64,000 nt of DNA from Quercus robur (GCF_932294415.1 NC_065536.1:55801854-55865853), one strand, 5' to 3'; positions 31,156 to 44,400 are shown, counted from the first letter of the stretch. Program-made: numbers and translations. Notes: a model not told the origin generated them from the sequence alone.

Positions 31156-31971
31156 TATATATATTTGACTTTCACTTAAACTACTTCTTTTTATTCATAT
31201 CATCTTCTTCACAACCTAAAATTCTCACTATATATACATAGAGTTTTTTGATATTTCATTATTTCTACTACGTACTTTACAATTATTTGCTATATTCTTC
31301 CTTTCTCCCATCTGCCCTACCTACAACCTTGCAGGTAATTTTTTCTTTCTTTCATCAAATTGAATAGATTTTGTGTATCTGTTGCCTTTTTATTATATAT
31401 AATATGATTTTTATCAACAAGTTTTATAGATAGGCTGAAATTGTATGTTTGATCACACTTTTTAGTGTTTTTTTTTTAAGTCAATATAGCAAGCAATATA
31501 TTTGTATTTTTTAATTTCTTATTACATGATTATTTTTTGTTGACATCATTATTTTATAGTGGATTTAATTTGTTATAGCTTTTGTTTGGTGCTTTGTTAC
31601 ATGTAATCTATATTCTTTAATTAAAAGAAAAATTTGCTGTCAAACATGAAATTGGATACAAGAGAATCCATCCGTCCAAAATTCTATGTAAGTTTATCTT
31701 TACTTAACTCCCTTTTTTTTTAAGCTCAAAAATTTGGAAATTTTTTCATTAATGAATTGAGGTTTTGGCTTAATTTTGTTTTCAACTGTTTCAATTATTG
31801 AATTCATTATTTTTTCATGTGTAATATTAATATTTGTGTTTTTTTATGATAAAAAAAATAATATATGTGTTCTTAAAGGCTAAAACACAATACAATTACA
31901 AACATTACTTTAAGTTAGGATGTTATATTTATTTATTAGTAAGTTAGAACGTTACATTAAGTTAGAGTATT
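31156..31971. other. intergenic DNA with a possible 5' UTR exon
   Basis: A TATA-like CTATATATACATAG at about 31229-31242 is followed by a CT-rich stretch ending ACCTTGCAG/GTAATTTTTTC at about 31335, resembling a non-coding first exon and donor. Nothing downstream was recognised as its coding part before the LINE. Otherwise AT-rich. Confidence 0.3.
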
Positions 31972-32293
31972 ATATTTTTATTTATTGTAATTAGATATGA
32001 ATTTTGACGAAGTGAAACTCGAATTCCAAGTATTATGGCAATTGAATCAAAAATAATGCTTGGAACTCGAGTTTGACAAACTAGAGTATGAGCCAGTCGA
32101 GGTTTCTCTGTTGCACCTGAGGTTGACTTCCAACAGCTAGTGCACAGTAGAATTTGTTTGTCCCTTCTTACAGAAGGTGGTAAGAGTGTTTCCTTGGGGT
32201 AATAAGATTACTCCTAGGCTAGTGGGTTGTTTTTTTTTTTCAGGGGGTAAAGGAAACAGTAAGGAGAGCTGAAAGGTTTTTTTGATAGAATAC

Positions 32294-33781
32294 ATGGAGG
32301 ATATCACACAGAGTTGGAGTCGCCTCTCACTGTCCGAGAGGGAGGGACCCGGTTGCAATCTTACTAACGAGGATCAGAACTCGGACTACGCCATCATAGC
32401 AAAGTTTCTTACTAAAAGAGCGCTCAATATGGAGGTAATAGCAAGAACTTTTAACCCTTTGTGGAGGGCGCGCAATGGTTTCAAGATGCAAAACCTTGGT
32501 AACCATATCCTTCTTTTTACTTTTGATAACCAGAGAGAGGTTGACAGAATCCTATCAAGTGAACCTTGGAGTTTTGATAAGCATCTGGTGGTGATGCAGC
32601 AATATGACAAAGAAACACCGGTTAGTGAAGTGAAGTTTGATAGGGCTAGTTTTTGGGTCCAACTCCATGGAATTCCACCACGATACATGACGGTGGAAGC
32701 AGCGTTGAAAATATCTAATGTGGTTGGAGAAGTAGAACGTCCCAAGGATTTTAATGAAATTGATGGAGGCAATTTTTTGCGACTCAAGGTGAAGCTGGAT
32801 TTATCTCTCCCATTGTGTCGTGGAAGGTTAATTTCATTAGAAAGTGGAAAGCAAATTTGGGTAGGCTTCAAGTATGAAAGATTACCGAATATATGTTACT
32901 GGTGTGGGCGTCTCACTCATGATGATAAGGATTGTGATTTGTGGATTGAGAGTGAGGGAACTCTGAAGAGTGAGGACAGGCAATTCGGATCGGGATTGCG
33001 AGCTCCAGCCTTTGTTATGACACGGAAGCTGGGGTTGACAGTGCCGAGCTATTATGAGGCTAGGAAAAAATCAGTGTCAAGCTGCTCTCAGGTGGCCATG
33101 GAAACAGAGACGGCTACCCAAACGACGGTGAACCTCCGGGATACGGCAGAACAGGTCAGTCTGATGAGGAAGCAGGTAACCGTTGATGAAACAGGGGACA
33201 ATAATGACAAGGGGTGTAACGGAAATTCTGGAATCAATGAAATTAAGGTGGTGCAGACAGAGTTAATGAAGGACAGCCCCAATGATAAGATATCGGTTTC
33301 AAAATCCCAAACGGTCAATGACGCAAATCATGGACCCTCAATTACAGCTGATTCCCATAACGGTATGAGGAATATAATGCACCAGAACGTTGGCATGCAT
33401 TTAAACCGAGTTAAAGCTGATGAAGTAAATCGGGAAAGTCATGAAGCAAATCGGGAAAGCCATGAAGAGTCCAGCGCACGTGTCTCACTAAGTCCCACAA
33501 GCAATGGCCAAGTTAATGATCCACGTGACCTCCAAAACAACCCTAGGGTTCCCACTCCAACAACTCATCGCCGTGTGCTACCAACCTGGACCAGGAAAGT
33601 AAGAGCGGCAACAAACAGCACGGTAGCACAATGCGAACAGATTGTAGGGAAGAAAAGAGAAGCTGAGGCAGAGGGCAGTCAGTCACATTTACCTTCCAAA
33701 CGCCAACAAGTTTTCCATGGTGACAATGATGATTTTCTTGAAGTGGTGGAGGCTGTGGAGCAGCCCCACCAGACGCAATGA
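32294..33781 (+). CDS. LINE ORF1 protein (RNA-binding, DUF4283 and zinc knuckle)
   Basis: 495 residues from the ATG at 32294; the upstream open sequence has no earlier ATG. The N-terminal third has the DUF4283 pattern (SFDKHLVVMQQYDKETPV and FWVQLHGIPPRYMT), followed by a CCHC zinc knuckle, ICYWCGRLTHDDKDC, at about 32889-32935. The rest is a low-complexity, probably disordered tail. Such proteins coat LINE RNA in ribonucleoprotein particles. The stop TGA overlaps the ORF2 start in ATGA at 33778-33781, which suggests termination-reinitiation coupling. Confidence 0.88.
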   Translation: MEDITQSWSRLSLSEREGPGCNLTNEDQNSDYAIIAKFLTKRALNMEVIARTFNPLWRARNGFKMQNLGNHILLFTFDNQREVDRILSSEPWSFDKHLVVMQQYDKETPVSEVKFDRASFWVQLHGIPPRYMTVEAALKISNVVGEVERPKDFNEIDGGNFLRLKVKLDLSLPLCRGRLISLESGKQIWVGFKYERLPNICYWCGRLTHDDKDCDLWIESEGTLKSEDRQFGSGLRAPAFVMTRKLGLTVPSYYEARKKSVSSCSQVAMETETATQTTVNLRDTAEQVSLMRKQVTVDETGDNNDKGCNGNSGINEIKVVQTELMKDSPNDKISVSKSQTVNDANHGPSITADSHNGMRNIMHQNVGMHLNRVKADEVNRESHEANRESHEESSARVSLSPTSNGQVNDPRDLQNNPRVPTPTTHRRVLPTWTRKVRAATNSTVAQCEQIVGKKREAEAEGSQSHLPSKRQQVFHGDNDDFLEVVEAVEQPHQTQ

Positions 33782-36700
33782 ATTGCATAAGTTGGAACTG
33801 CCGTGGTTTGGGGCAACCACGTGCAGTTTTAGAACTCACCGAGTTGGTGAAAAACAAATCGCCCTCAATCCTCTTCCTCATGGAGACAAGATCAAAGGAG
33901 CAGTATTTGAAGAAACTTTGTTCGAAGCTTAAGTTAGAAAATGTACACATTGAGCCTCGGATGAATACAGGTGGTGGATTAGCACTCTATTGGAAGAACG
34001 GGATTGATCTCAAAGTACTAGATTCTTCACCAACATTTATCGACGCAGTAGTTAACCCTGGAATGGATGACGCCTGGCGGTTAACGGGTTTCTACGGAAA
34101 CCCAATAACAGCCAACCGGGAACATTCTTGGGCGCTACTAAAACACCTTTGCCTGAAAATGGATATACCTTGGTTATGCATGGGGGATTTCAACGAAATA
34201 ATCAAAGCGGAAGAGAAGAAGGGTGGTGCAAACAGAAGGGAGAGACAGATGAGGGAATTTAGAGAAGCCTTGGATTTTTGTGGTTTTCGAGATTTGGGGT
34301 TCGTGGGTAACCCTTTCACATGGTGTAACAACCAATTTGATGGAGAGGTGACTTGGATTCGTTTAGACCGAGGGGTGGCAACACCGTCTTGGATACAAAT
34401 GTTTCCCACAGTGCGAGTGCACCATGTGCAAGGTACGCTATCAGACCATTGTCCATTATGGGTTTGTTCAGATGATGAAAATATTAGATTCTACAATAAA
34501 TCCAGACCATTCCGCTTTGAGGCTGTATGGTTGAGAGATGAAGGGTGTGAGGGCATCATTAGAAGTGCATGGCAAGGGGAAATTTCAAATGACTCAGTGG
34601 GCAAATTAATGGGGAAGGTGGAGGCTTGCAGATTAAGCTTAAAGTCATGGAGTAGGTTATCTTTTGGTAATATACGCCGAATGTTGATGAAAAAAAAGAA
34701 GGAGCTAGCAGCAGCCGAACAACTATCCATGGCAGGGATTAGTCATGAGCAAGTGCGGATTCTAAGGGGTGAGGTGTATGAACTCTTGGTAAAGGAGGAG
34801 TGCTTGTGGCAACAAAGGTCACGGGTTGAATGGTTGAAGGGAGGGGATTTGAACACAAGCTATTTCCATGGCTGAGCAACCCAACGGAACAAGAGGAATT
34901 TTATATCCAAGCTACTTTTGGATGATGGGTCGGTGGTGGAAGAACCAAAACTTATTGGTGAGACTTTTGTGGACTACTTCAAAAATATTTTCACTTCATC
35001 CAATCCTTCAAATTTTGATCAGATCCTCCAAGGTATTGATTCAAAAATTACCCCCCTCTATGAATGATGATTTAATCCATGATTTTACTGCACATGAAGT
35101 AGAACAAGCTTTGAATCAAATGAAACCAATAACAGCACCAGGACCAGATGGACTACCCCCTATCTTTTTCAAATCTTGTTGGGATATTGTTGGCCAAGAT
35201 GTCATTGCTGCCTCATTAACTATTCTCAATTCAGGTGTAATGCCAGAAAACCTAAACCACACCTTCATATCACTCATACCAAAATCGAAAAACCCTGAAA
35301 AACCCTCAGATTTTCGCCCCATAAGCTTGTGTAATGTCCTATACAAAATTGTGTCTAAAACCATAGCCAATAGACTCAAAAAAATTTTGCCCAAATTGGT
35401 GTCGGAGTCACAAAGTGCTTTCATGTCAGATAGACTAATTACAGATAATATTCTTATAGCCTTTGAAACACTACACCATTTAAAAAACAAGAGAAAAGGA
35501 AAAGAAGGGCTCATGGCTTTAAAGCTTGATATGAGCAAAGCCTATGATAGGGTGGAGTGGGTTTTCCTAGAGAAATTAATGGAAAAGTTGGGGTTTGCAA
35601 CTAGATGGATATCCCTTATCAGTTCTTGTATCCGCTCAGTCTCCTTTTCTGTCTTGGTGAATGGTGAACCACATGGTCACTTCACACCAAACCGAGGCCT
35701 CCGTCAAGGGGACCCCCTTTCACCTTATTTGTTCCTTTTATGTGCTGAAGGATTACACTCACTTATTCAACAAGCTGAACTTGCAGGCACTATCAAAGGA
35801 GTCTCTCTTTGTAATGCAGGTCCTAAGGTCTCCCATTTGTTCTTTGCAGACGATAGTGTGCTATTTTGCCGGGCAACTACACAAGAATGCAACTCCATAC
35901 TTGATATTTTGAATAAATATGAAGTATCTTCGGGGCAGAAAATTAACCAAGGAAAATCTCAACTATTTTTCAGCCCAAACACCAACCCACATGTGCAGCA
36001 AGAAATCAAAAATCTGCTTGGAGTTGGAGCCGCCATAAATTATGAAAAATACCTTGGATTACCGTCCTTGGTGGGTAGAGCAAAGAAGCAAAGTTTTAGT
36101 TACATCCGCGAACGGATTTGGCACAAAATGCAAGGTTGGAAAGAACGTCTCTTATCACAAGGGGGAAGGGAAGTACTTATTAAAGCAGTGCTCCAAGCAA
36201 TGCCCACTTACACCATGGCATGTTTCAAACTCCCAAAGAGCTTATGTAAAGATATTGAGTCCCTAATTCGTAAGTTTTGGTGGGGATATAAAGGGGAGGG
36301 GCGGAAAATACATTGGGTGGCTTGGAAAAATTTGTGTAAACCGAAGTGCCAAGGGGGCTTAGGTTTTAAGGATATTGAAAATTTCAATCTAGCAATGTTG
36401 GGGAAACAAGTATGGCGATTGCTTCATAATAAAGACTCTCTCTTCCATAAGGTCTTTAAATCAAAGTACTTCCCTAATTGCTCTATCCTAGATGAGGGAG
36501 TGAAGGTGAAGGGGTCATATGCTTGGCAAAGCATTCTTAAAGCTTGTAGGGTTGTGAGGATGGGGGCGAGATGGAGAATAGGGGATGGGAGGTCAGTCTT
36601 GATTCGTGGGGATAAGTGGCTGCCGGATGAGTACTCAAGCAGGGTGGTATCACCACAAAAAAATCTGCCTAATAATGCACGGGTGTGTGCCCTCATTGAC

Positions 36701-37894
36701 GAAGAAAATGGGAGATGGATTGAAGATAGAATTCAGAATGAATTTGTGCCCCATGAAGCAGCTGCAATTCTCGGCCTACCACTGAGTTCCACGCACGCGG
36801 AAGACAGACTCATCTGGACAGCAACAAGCAAGGGAGTCTACTCTACCAAGACAGCATATCAGCTCCTTCAAAATGAAGCAGAAGTGAAAGCACCAGGCCC
36901 CTCACATGCAACGGGAAATAAGCAGTTTTGGTTAGATATCTGGGCCCTCAATCTGCCAAATAAATTAAAACATTTCCTCTGGCGTGCAGTGAATGATTCT
37001 CTTCCAACTAAGCTGAATTTAATGAAGAGAAACATCACAGCAAACTCTATGTGTGACCGCTGTGGCTCTGAAACAGAGGATACAATCCATGCTCTTTGGG
37101 ACTGCATAGAGGTGAAGAACGCATGGTGGGAGCTGGTGGAGTGTAGACTTTTTTTGGGTGAAAAACTGGCAAGTTTCCGTGACTTATTTCAAGGCATACT
37201 TGCTCGGAAATCATCACATTTGGCAGAGACGTTTGTTTACATTGCTTGGGGTATTTGGCATAATAGGAATTCCAAGCGAATGGGAGAGGTCACGGTACCC
37301 TTGGAGAAGTTATATGCTGATGCAGTGGATCGACTACAAGAATACCATGCAGCCCAAGACTCCCCAGTGCAGCAAAGATTGGTGGACGCCCCAGTGCGTT
37401 GGTTACCCCCCTCACCACCTCAATTCAAAGCCAACAGCGATGGTGCGATTTTCCAGGACACGGGATCAACAGGCATTGGAGTGGTGATAAGAGACTCTGA
37501 AGGAATGGTGATTGCAGCGCTGTCGGAGCGCATCTCGCTTCCATCCACAGTCGAAGATGTGGAAGCTCTAGCTTGCAGGAAAGCTATCTCCTTCGCCATT
37601 GAGATTGGCTTACAAGACGTAATTTTTGAGGTTGACTCCGAGATCATTTACAGCCACCTTGTTTCGGACTCAATCTGCATGACAGCTTTTGGCCACATCA
37701 TTGATGATTCACGTAGACTAATCACAAGTTTGAGGAATGTGTCTTTCTCTCATGTTCGGAGGAATGGAAACAGAGTAGCTGACAAGCTTGCCAAGTTAGC
37801 AAAATACTTGTACGAACCACAAGTTTGGATAGAAGACATCCATAGGGATGTAACAGATTATGTAATTCATGACAGAAGTTTTATCCTTTCGTAA
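33778..37894 (+). pseudogene. LINE ORF2 (endonuclease, reverse transcriptase, RNase H), two lesions
   Basis: The first part (33778-34875) is an APE-type endonuclease with SWNCRGLG at residues 5-12, catalytic Glu36, GDFNE at 136-140 and SDH at 222-224. A TGA at 34873-34875 then interrupts a frame that stays in register with the family until about 35050. A C6 run at 35051-35056 appears to have gained one C and shifts the frame. From there the reverse transcriptase is open, with the FADD active site at 35840-35854, then the zinc-binding zf-RVT region (FWWGYKGEGRKIHWVAWK), and a C-terminal RNase H (NSDGAIFQDTG, later EVDSE). The stop codon is at 37892. The TGA could come from CpG decay of CGA. 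The element would need a helper. Confidence 0.88.
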
Positions 37895-37953
37895 TAAAAT
37901 GTTTCTTGAATGGATTCTCAAAAAAAAAAAAAAAAAATATTTTTATTTATTGT

Positions 37954-38809
37954 TAATTCAGAATGTTATGTATGGATACATATGTTGGTTTAGAGTTGAT
38001 ATAACTTATAACCATTTGAATGAAATCAACACTAAAACAAATGATTTAAATATCAAAATAAGAAATAAAAATTAAATTTCTTTTAAGTGTACAAGTACAA
38101 TTTATTTTTTAATATTAAATTTTGAATTAATTCTTTTTTCATTTTATTTGTTATTAAATTTAATTATATTATCAAAATATTTTTTTATTAAGCCGTGCAT
38201 GGCATAGGCATAATAATAGTATATATTAAAAGTGAGTTTCTAGGACACGTTGACGGGAGGGTGTTAAGAGTTTGAAAAAAGCTTTAGTTTTTGCCTTTTT
38301 CAACGTGAATAACAGCCGCAGTCTTTATTGAAATTTAAAATTTAAGCTTTTTTCTTTATTTTTTTAGTTGATTGAATTGTACTCATATGATATGACATTT
38401 CCGCCTGTTTTTCAAGAATTAACTTCATTTTATTTTTATTTTTTATACTTTTTATATATTTTTCATTATAAATCTACATTTTTTTTAGGAATTAATCCAA
38501 GGTAAAAAAAAGAAAAGAAAAAGATCTATATATGTAACTGAATATCTATATTATTATTATAATTTTACAATTACAATGTTGGGTTGGTTTAGAATGTAAT
38601 ATTATATATATATATATATAAAATTAGTGATAATTTCAAAATGGTACACTGATATCAATCGATATCGAAATATTTTGTACCTATGATCATACCGAAACAG
38701 TTTCTGGTATGATATTGATTTCTTGGATAAAACTCCATCATTATCACCATGTGAAGGGGGAAAAAATCCATTCAATGCTTTTCTCCATCTTTTAGGGTAT
38801 TTTTTATTT
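37954..38809. other. AT-rich intergenic DNA
   Basis: No gene seen. It has an (AT)n tract at about 38603-38621. Confidence 0.5.
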
Positions 38810-38965
38810 TGGTTTGCCAAATTTTATTATTATAATTATTATAATTTTAATGTTTTAGAGTGGTTTGAATATCACGTAGTTAATCTGGTAATAATATTGT
38901 AACCATTAAATGTCACGTAAGTTCAAAATAATGTAATTTTAATATATCAAAACTCCATCATTTTC
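38810..38965 (+). repeat. dispersed repeat pair, copy 2
   Basis: Counterpart of 27632-27780; both run into a sequence AACTC(C/T)ATCA at the right edge. Confidence 0.55.
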
Positions 38966-39907
38966 ACCAATTAAGGAGGAAAAAAAAAATATATTCAATG
39001 CTTTTCCCTCTTTTCTCTATTTTTTTTAGTAGCAACTCAACCTACACCACCATTCAGTCATAAGTCATGCCAACCTCTTTCTAAGTTCTATACAAAAACC
39101 AAATTTTCTTAAATATCAAATTTCGTTAAATCATATGTTTAATCACTTCCAAGTTTTTTGCACTAAAGTTTATCAAGGCAAATTCCTCAATAATTAAAAT
39201 TCAAAACAACATATAATATTGAATTTAAAATAAAACCTCTTCCCCTCTCTTGTCCTTCTCAGCAACCAAATGAGGGGTTTCGACTTTCGACAATAAACCA
39301 AATCAATTTTTCGGTGGTGAAAACAAACAAATAGAGATTGATGGACTTTTTTAGCGTAAAAAATTCATAACCCAACCAAGCCCAAATGAATAAACACATC
39401 ATTGATTCACTCTCTAAGCATACATTCACAACCATCACAAACCCTTGATGAGTTCACTGGACGTACGAATCTATTTCCCTTAATTCATTCGGAAGTATCG
39501 TAAGAAATATTAATACTAAAAGTATGAATACTGCAAGAGCCGGTATGAATACTTATAACAAGAAAAAAAAAAGTATGAATGATCAAAGCACAGTGAGAAT
39601 TGAGAATAGGAATCGATATCGTCAATGGTTTGGAAAAAAAAAATACTATTAGAACTAAAAAGTATTCCACTTGCAGAGGGATCAACCATCACAAATTTTG
39701 ATATCAATTGTGTTTGTAGGGGCAGAGCCAGAGTGGTGGCGAGGGTCACCTGCCCCTGATTCCTCCCAAAAAAGTCCTTCATATTTTTCTATAAAGCAAA
39801 CCATACCCCTAACATGAAATTAAGAATAAATAAAATATACATTTTTATTTGAGAAAATCTTACAATATTTTCACAACATTCTTATTTTTAGTTGGGAGGG
39901 ATCTCAG

Positions 39908-39946
<39 letters not shown>

Positions 39947-40187
39947 TTCTTTTTTTTTTTTTACCAATAATGTATTGATACTTTAATTTATTGTAAAAAT
40001 ATTGTGATATTTTGTGGCGTTACTCAAACAACTCCTCCGACTTTAAACAATAAGCCTGATACGAAATAAATGCCACCAAACCTATTTACACTTTTGACCA
40101 ATATTCAATCCTTTTTTTTTTTTTTTTAACTTATCCAAATTTCTTTACTTCATTTTAGGTTAAGCGATTGGAACTCAAACTTTACAC

Positions 40188-40226
<39 letters not shown>

Positions 40227-40786
40227 TCTTGTCTCTCTAAAAAAAATGTCTTGTATGGCACTAAAGCAATAAAGCATCCATTATTTATTTCTCCTTCATT
40301 TCTTGCATTTTCATAGTTTCAAAATTTGAGTTTTATCAGAAATCCAAATTTTAAATAATTTGAAAAATAGAGAAAGAAAAGTTGAAATTTATTTTCTCAA
40401 TTTATTTTGAGGAAACAAATTAAATGTCTAAACTTTTTGTATATAGATTAATCTCTTAATTTGATGATTGATTGTCAGAAATGTTTTACAATTGTTTAAA
40501 TTTTAATAGATTTTGTATGGCAATTATTGTTGTTTCGATTAATAATTTTAGGTTCTTTTTTTTTTTTTTTTTTAAAAAAAAAAAATCTTGTTCGCTTAAA
40601 CTAAGATTCTGGTTCTGCTACTATGTGTTTGGTTCCATATATTCGCATGTACAGGTCTCTATTAGAAACAGTGAAAATGATTGTTGCACCGTAAAACTTT
40701 TGATGTTGCAGTTTTTTTAATAGTTCTATGAATCATATTCATATTACATTTTTCATTAAGAATATAATAGTAAGGGCCCCCTCAAA

Positions 40787-40843
<57 letters not shown>

Positions 40844-41168
40844 GTAAGGTAGTAACAGTCAAAAACATAAAAACCTTGTTAAATTGCATTAGGTCACGAA
40901 CTACCCCCAAAATTGTCTAGAATCTTGAGGTTCTATGATTCTATCTGTGATATTATTATCATATAACATTCACTTCCTTTATCCTCGGATTAACGGTATG
41001 TATATAGTACATCCTTGTCTTATACATAAAGAAGAAAAATCCCAGTTGAATGGGTATTCTCTCAATTTTTTTACGAAAAGTTAGAATGGATTTTAGTGAT
41101 AATGATTGGTATGAAAGTATCAATTAATTTGTTACATACAAAAAAAAAAAAAAAAAAAAAAAACTTAA
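38966..41168. other. AT-rich intergenic DNA with microsatellites
   Basis: (AT)n at about 39908-39943, (TAA)n at about 40187-40225, an A tract with (AT)n at 40783-40841, and A runs at 41140-41163. A fragment at 39718-39775 (AGGGGCAGAGCCAG, then CTGCCCC) resembles an end of a hAT element like that at 24510. No gene seen. Confidence 0.5.
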
Positions 41169-41171
41169 TTA

Positions 41172-41333
41172 GAGTCCGTTTGGAACAGTTTTATAAAGTT
41201 AAAAGGTGGTTGAAATAATACAATGAGACCCATGGATAGTACCAAAAAGTGCAATGAAACTCATAAATAGTAAAAAAAATAAACTAAATAGTAAAAAAAA
41301 AACTGACTTTTTAAGCCAATGTCAAACATAGCC
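41172..41333 (+). mobile_element. Tourist-like MITE family X, copy 2
   Basis: TTA on both sides (41169-41171 and 41334-41336), ends GAGTCCGTTTGG and, in complement, GGCTATGTTTGACATTGG. It shares GAGACCCATGGATAGTACCA with the copy at 21701. Confidence 0.65.
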
Positions 41334-41336
41334 TTA

Positions 41337-41379
41337 GAGTGTGTTTGATATCAGTTTATAACTTATAAGCTCAATTTTT

Positions 41380-41429
<50 letters not shown>

Positions 41430-44400
41430 TGTGTAACTTTTTAAAATCTTACTTTTTCTCATATTTTTTCACTTTTTCAAATTTTTTAAGTATAAGTATA
41501 TCTTAACACGCTTTCATCAAAAAGTTTTAGTAGGAAATCATCCTAAACCGACTCGAAGTAATTTTGGTAGGAAATAAACTATCTCATTTATATGGAAAAG
41601 TCTTGTGCCACTTTAGGTGGCACTAGAAGGACTCCATTTATATATACGACAAATTGGCAAGTTGCCGCCATTGTGGACTGCCTATCTAATTTTAGTAGTT
41701 TAATTACTATTTCAGTCGACAATATGTTAAGGATCTTAGTTCTAGCCGTGACCTTCACCAACCGGGTTGTTGATCATGACTCTTCTTTCTTTATTTTAGT
41801 TTCTGGGTTTTTTTATATGAAATTTTTATTGACTGACTGACTGAATCAAAAGCTCAATCATACGCTAATTGGCCAAAACCAATTCTTGGTATTTTATATG
41901 GAGCCCACAAAGTTGACAACGTAAATGTTAATATTTTCTTATTTTTCTCTGTTGAGACAAATTAAAGGACATCGTCAAATTCGGTTACCCAAAAAGCAAA
42001 TAGCAGCCAATGTAGAAATTTTTATTTAATTCATCAGAAACCTTATCAAAAGCGTTAGAAAGTTAATAGAAATCATTGATTGGTCTTTGGTCACGTTGAT
42101 ATTTGAAGTTTGGAGGGTATAATAAAACATATACAGCAGAAGTTTCAAAATCGGAATTCAGTCATAATCGTGTAGCATTGTATTCGTAGCCCAACAACCC
42201 CAGAAACGACTTTTTAAGTAAATGCAATTTGAATGATAAAAGAGGCATAAGTCTGTTGCATCTTTTTCAGGTGATGAATTGCGTAGACGAAACATTTATG
42301 ATTAATTTCAATGGAAGCATTATATTTTGTTTGAAATTGTAGTTGTAACTTGTAACTTGCACCTTACATATTAGGCATCAATAATCATCATGTGCCTCTC
42401 TTTTTTCTTTCATGCTTTACCCTACATTCAGGGGAAGTTGAAGCTTAATTTGTTGTTAATAATGACGTTACAGTACTGCAAAAATAATTTTAATGGATAT
42501 CATAAAAATATACACGCAAGTGAGTTCTAAGAATAATCTTCTAAGTGATAGAAGTCTTTTACTTTTAGTTTAATAAACACATTCCTATGCGCAAAGTATT
42601 TAGAAGTTTAGGGAAAAAGGGTTTGATCATATTATAAGTATCTTAAATAAAAAGAAAAGAATACCTGTCTAGATGTTAACTCAGTGATTAAAATGTTTGG
42701 TGTGCGGTAGGCCGTTAAGTACGAATCCAAAGAACTAGTGATGGCATAATGTTATTTCAACTCGGGATTATTGTTACCTATCATTTTAACTACAGTATCG
42801 TGAGTGGTTGAAGTTAAGTTATGACTTATTTCATTTGAGGTTATGTCTACATATCTTCTACTTGAATTTCATCCTTAAGTATTCGTCTTATGTTCTTCTA
42901 GTATTGATTCATCGGTGGGTTGAAGCTATTAAAGTTGCAATCAGGTCAAATCCCAACTACTGATACACTTTCTTATCCTTTTTATTTTTTAAAAAAAAAA
43001 AGAAAAAAGAAAAGAGGTATGTGATCCAAGAGTGTCAAGTTTGGCCTATAGTCTATTCTATGATTCTATCTTATCCAATCCAATGACCCTACGTCTCTAC
43101 CTAACATAGAGATTATACGTACGTCGGATCACATGGGAAATTTGGATGTATATATTTTGCTGAATCAAAAATTATTATACTAAATATCATGAACAAAAGG
43201 AACATCAAAGCAAAACTGGTTCCGGCTAAATGTACACAAATTTCAAGTCATAAAAGTTTGAATGTGATCTATATCTGCTATGTGGTGGGCAATATAAACT
43301 TATAAACAATAATGCTATATAAACACAAAAATTTTCACAGCTTTTTTTAGAATATTTGAATCATATAGTTCAAAATACTTGAATTGTAGATGATTTAATT
43401 CACCATGTAGATGAAATAATTCACATTCAGACTTTTCTGACTTACAGCAATTTAAAAGATGCTCTTTTTTCTTTCTTTCGGTATGAACTATGTCAGCTAC
43501 ACGATGTCATTGCTCAATGTATGCGCTTGATGCTTTAAGCTTACTTGGATCCATATTGGTCTTTGTAGAATCTTTCTTAATTTGGGATCAACCAATTCTT
43601 AGATTATAAAAAAATGCTCAAACAAGTTGGTCACATTTATTTCTTTTGAAGGAAAGTTGGTCACCTTTTTTTTTTTTATATAGAGTTTAACTTATAGCGT
43701 CTGTTTTTGTGATTTTTACTTTTTATTATTAGACCAAAATATCAATTAGTTTTTGGTGTACGAGGAGTTAAATTGCAGATCTCTTATTCAACTATCGAAA
43801 CTTTATTAGTTGACCAGCTAACTATATAACCCATGAGATGACCACATTTTTTGTAGTGAAGAAAGGGTACATTATTTTGTTTGGCATATAAAAAAGCAAC
43901 AATAACTTAACAAATAATGAACTCTACCTTGGATAAGGGACATTCAAGGTAGGTAGAACTAGGATTCCATGGCCATCGCTGACATTTCCATGAGAGATCA
44001 TTATACATTGAATTCCAAGAGCCAGAAAATTGAAAAGATAAATAAAACAAGATAAAGTCATTGAACTAATTACGAAAATATAAAAAAAATGGACCCACTT
44101 GGGTGGATGAGCTTTGAAAGGTAACCTTTAATGTGGTAATTGGTCGGGTCCTTCCTGGGAAGACTTAAGGAGGATTAATTTACAGTTAAACTACCAGCAC
44201 GAAGTTCACAAACTTGTGAGTTCTTTTCTGAGCTATAAATTATTCATTGCGGCTGAAGACAAGTAGGAAAGTACAACAAAATTATCAACCAAATTCTGCT
44301 CACCAACCAATAAACAATCATAAAATGGATATAAATTCTCAAAGTGACTCCTGAACTAATTAACAAACTCACATCAGAATAGACTTTCATCTTACACATA

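Larger units (their letters stand above)
31989..37936 (+). mobile_element. full-length plant LINE (L1 type) with target duplications
   Basis: A 17-bp perfect duplication ATATTTTTATTTATTGT lies at 31972-31988 and 37937-37953. Between them are a 5' untranslated region of about 305 bp, ORF1, ORF2, a very short 3' untranslated region and an A tail (37920-37936). Full length with perfect duplications indicates a recent insertion. ORF1 is intact; ORF2 has two lesions. Confidence 0.9.

Noticed and set aside
34868..35060. Programmed frameshift or readthrough in LINE ORF2
   Set aside because: The stop and the frameshift are nearly 180 bp apart, and the second is in a C homopolymer typical of indel mutation. 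No slippery site with a stimulatory structure is evident.
40187..40225. (TAA)n array considered as a CRISPR-like or satellite repeat
   Set aside because: It is a simple microsatellite. No CRISPR array is expected or seen in this eukaryotic DNA.
41592..41840. 82-codon plus-strand frame
   Set aside because: No family resemblance, no splice context and AT-driven composition.
42665..42740. SINE-like stretch with an A-box-like word (TTAACTCAGTGATTAAAA)
   Set aside because: No acceptable B box or flanking duplication.
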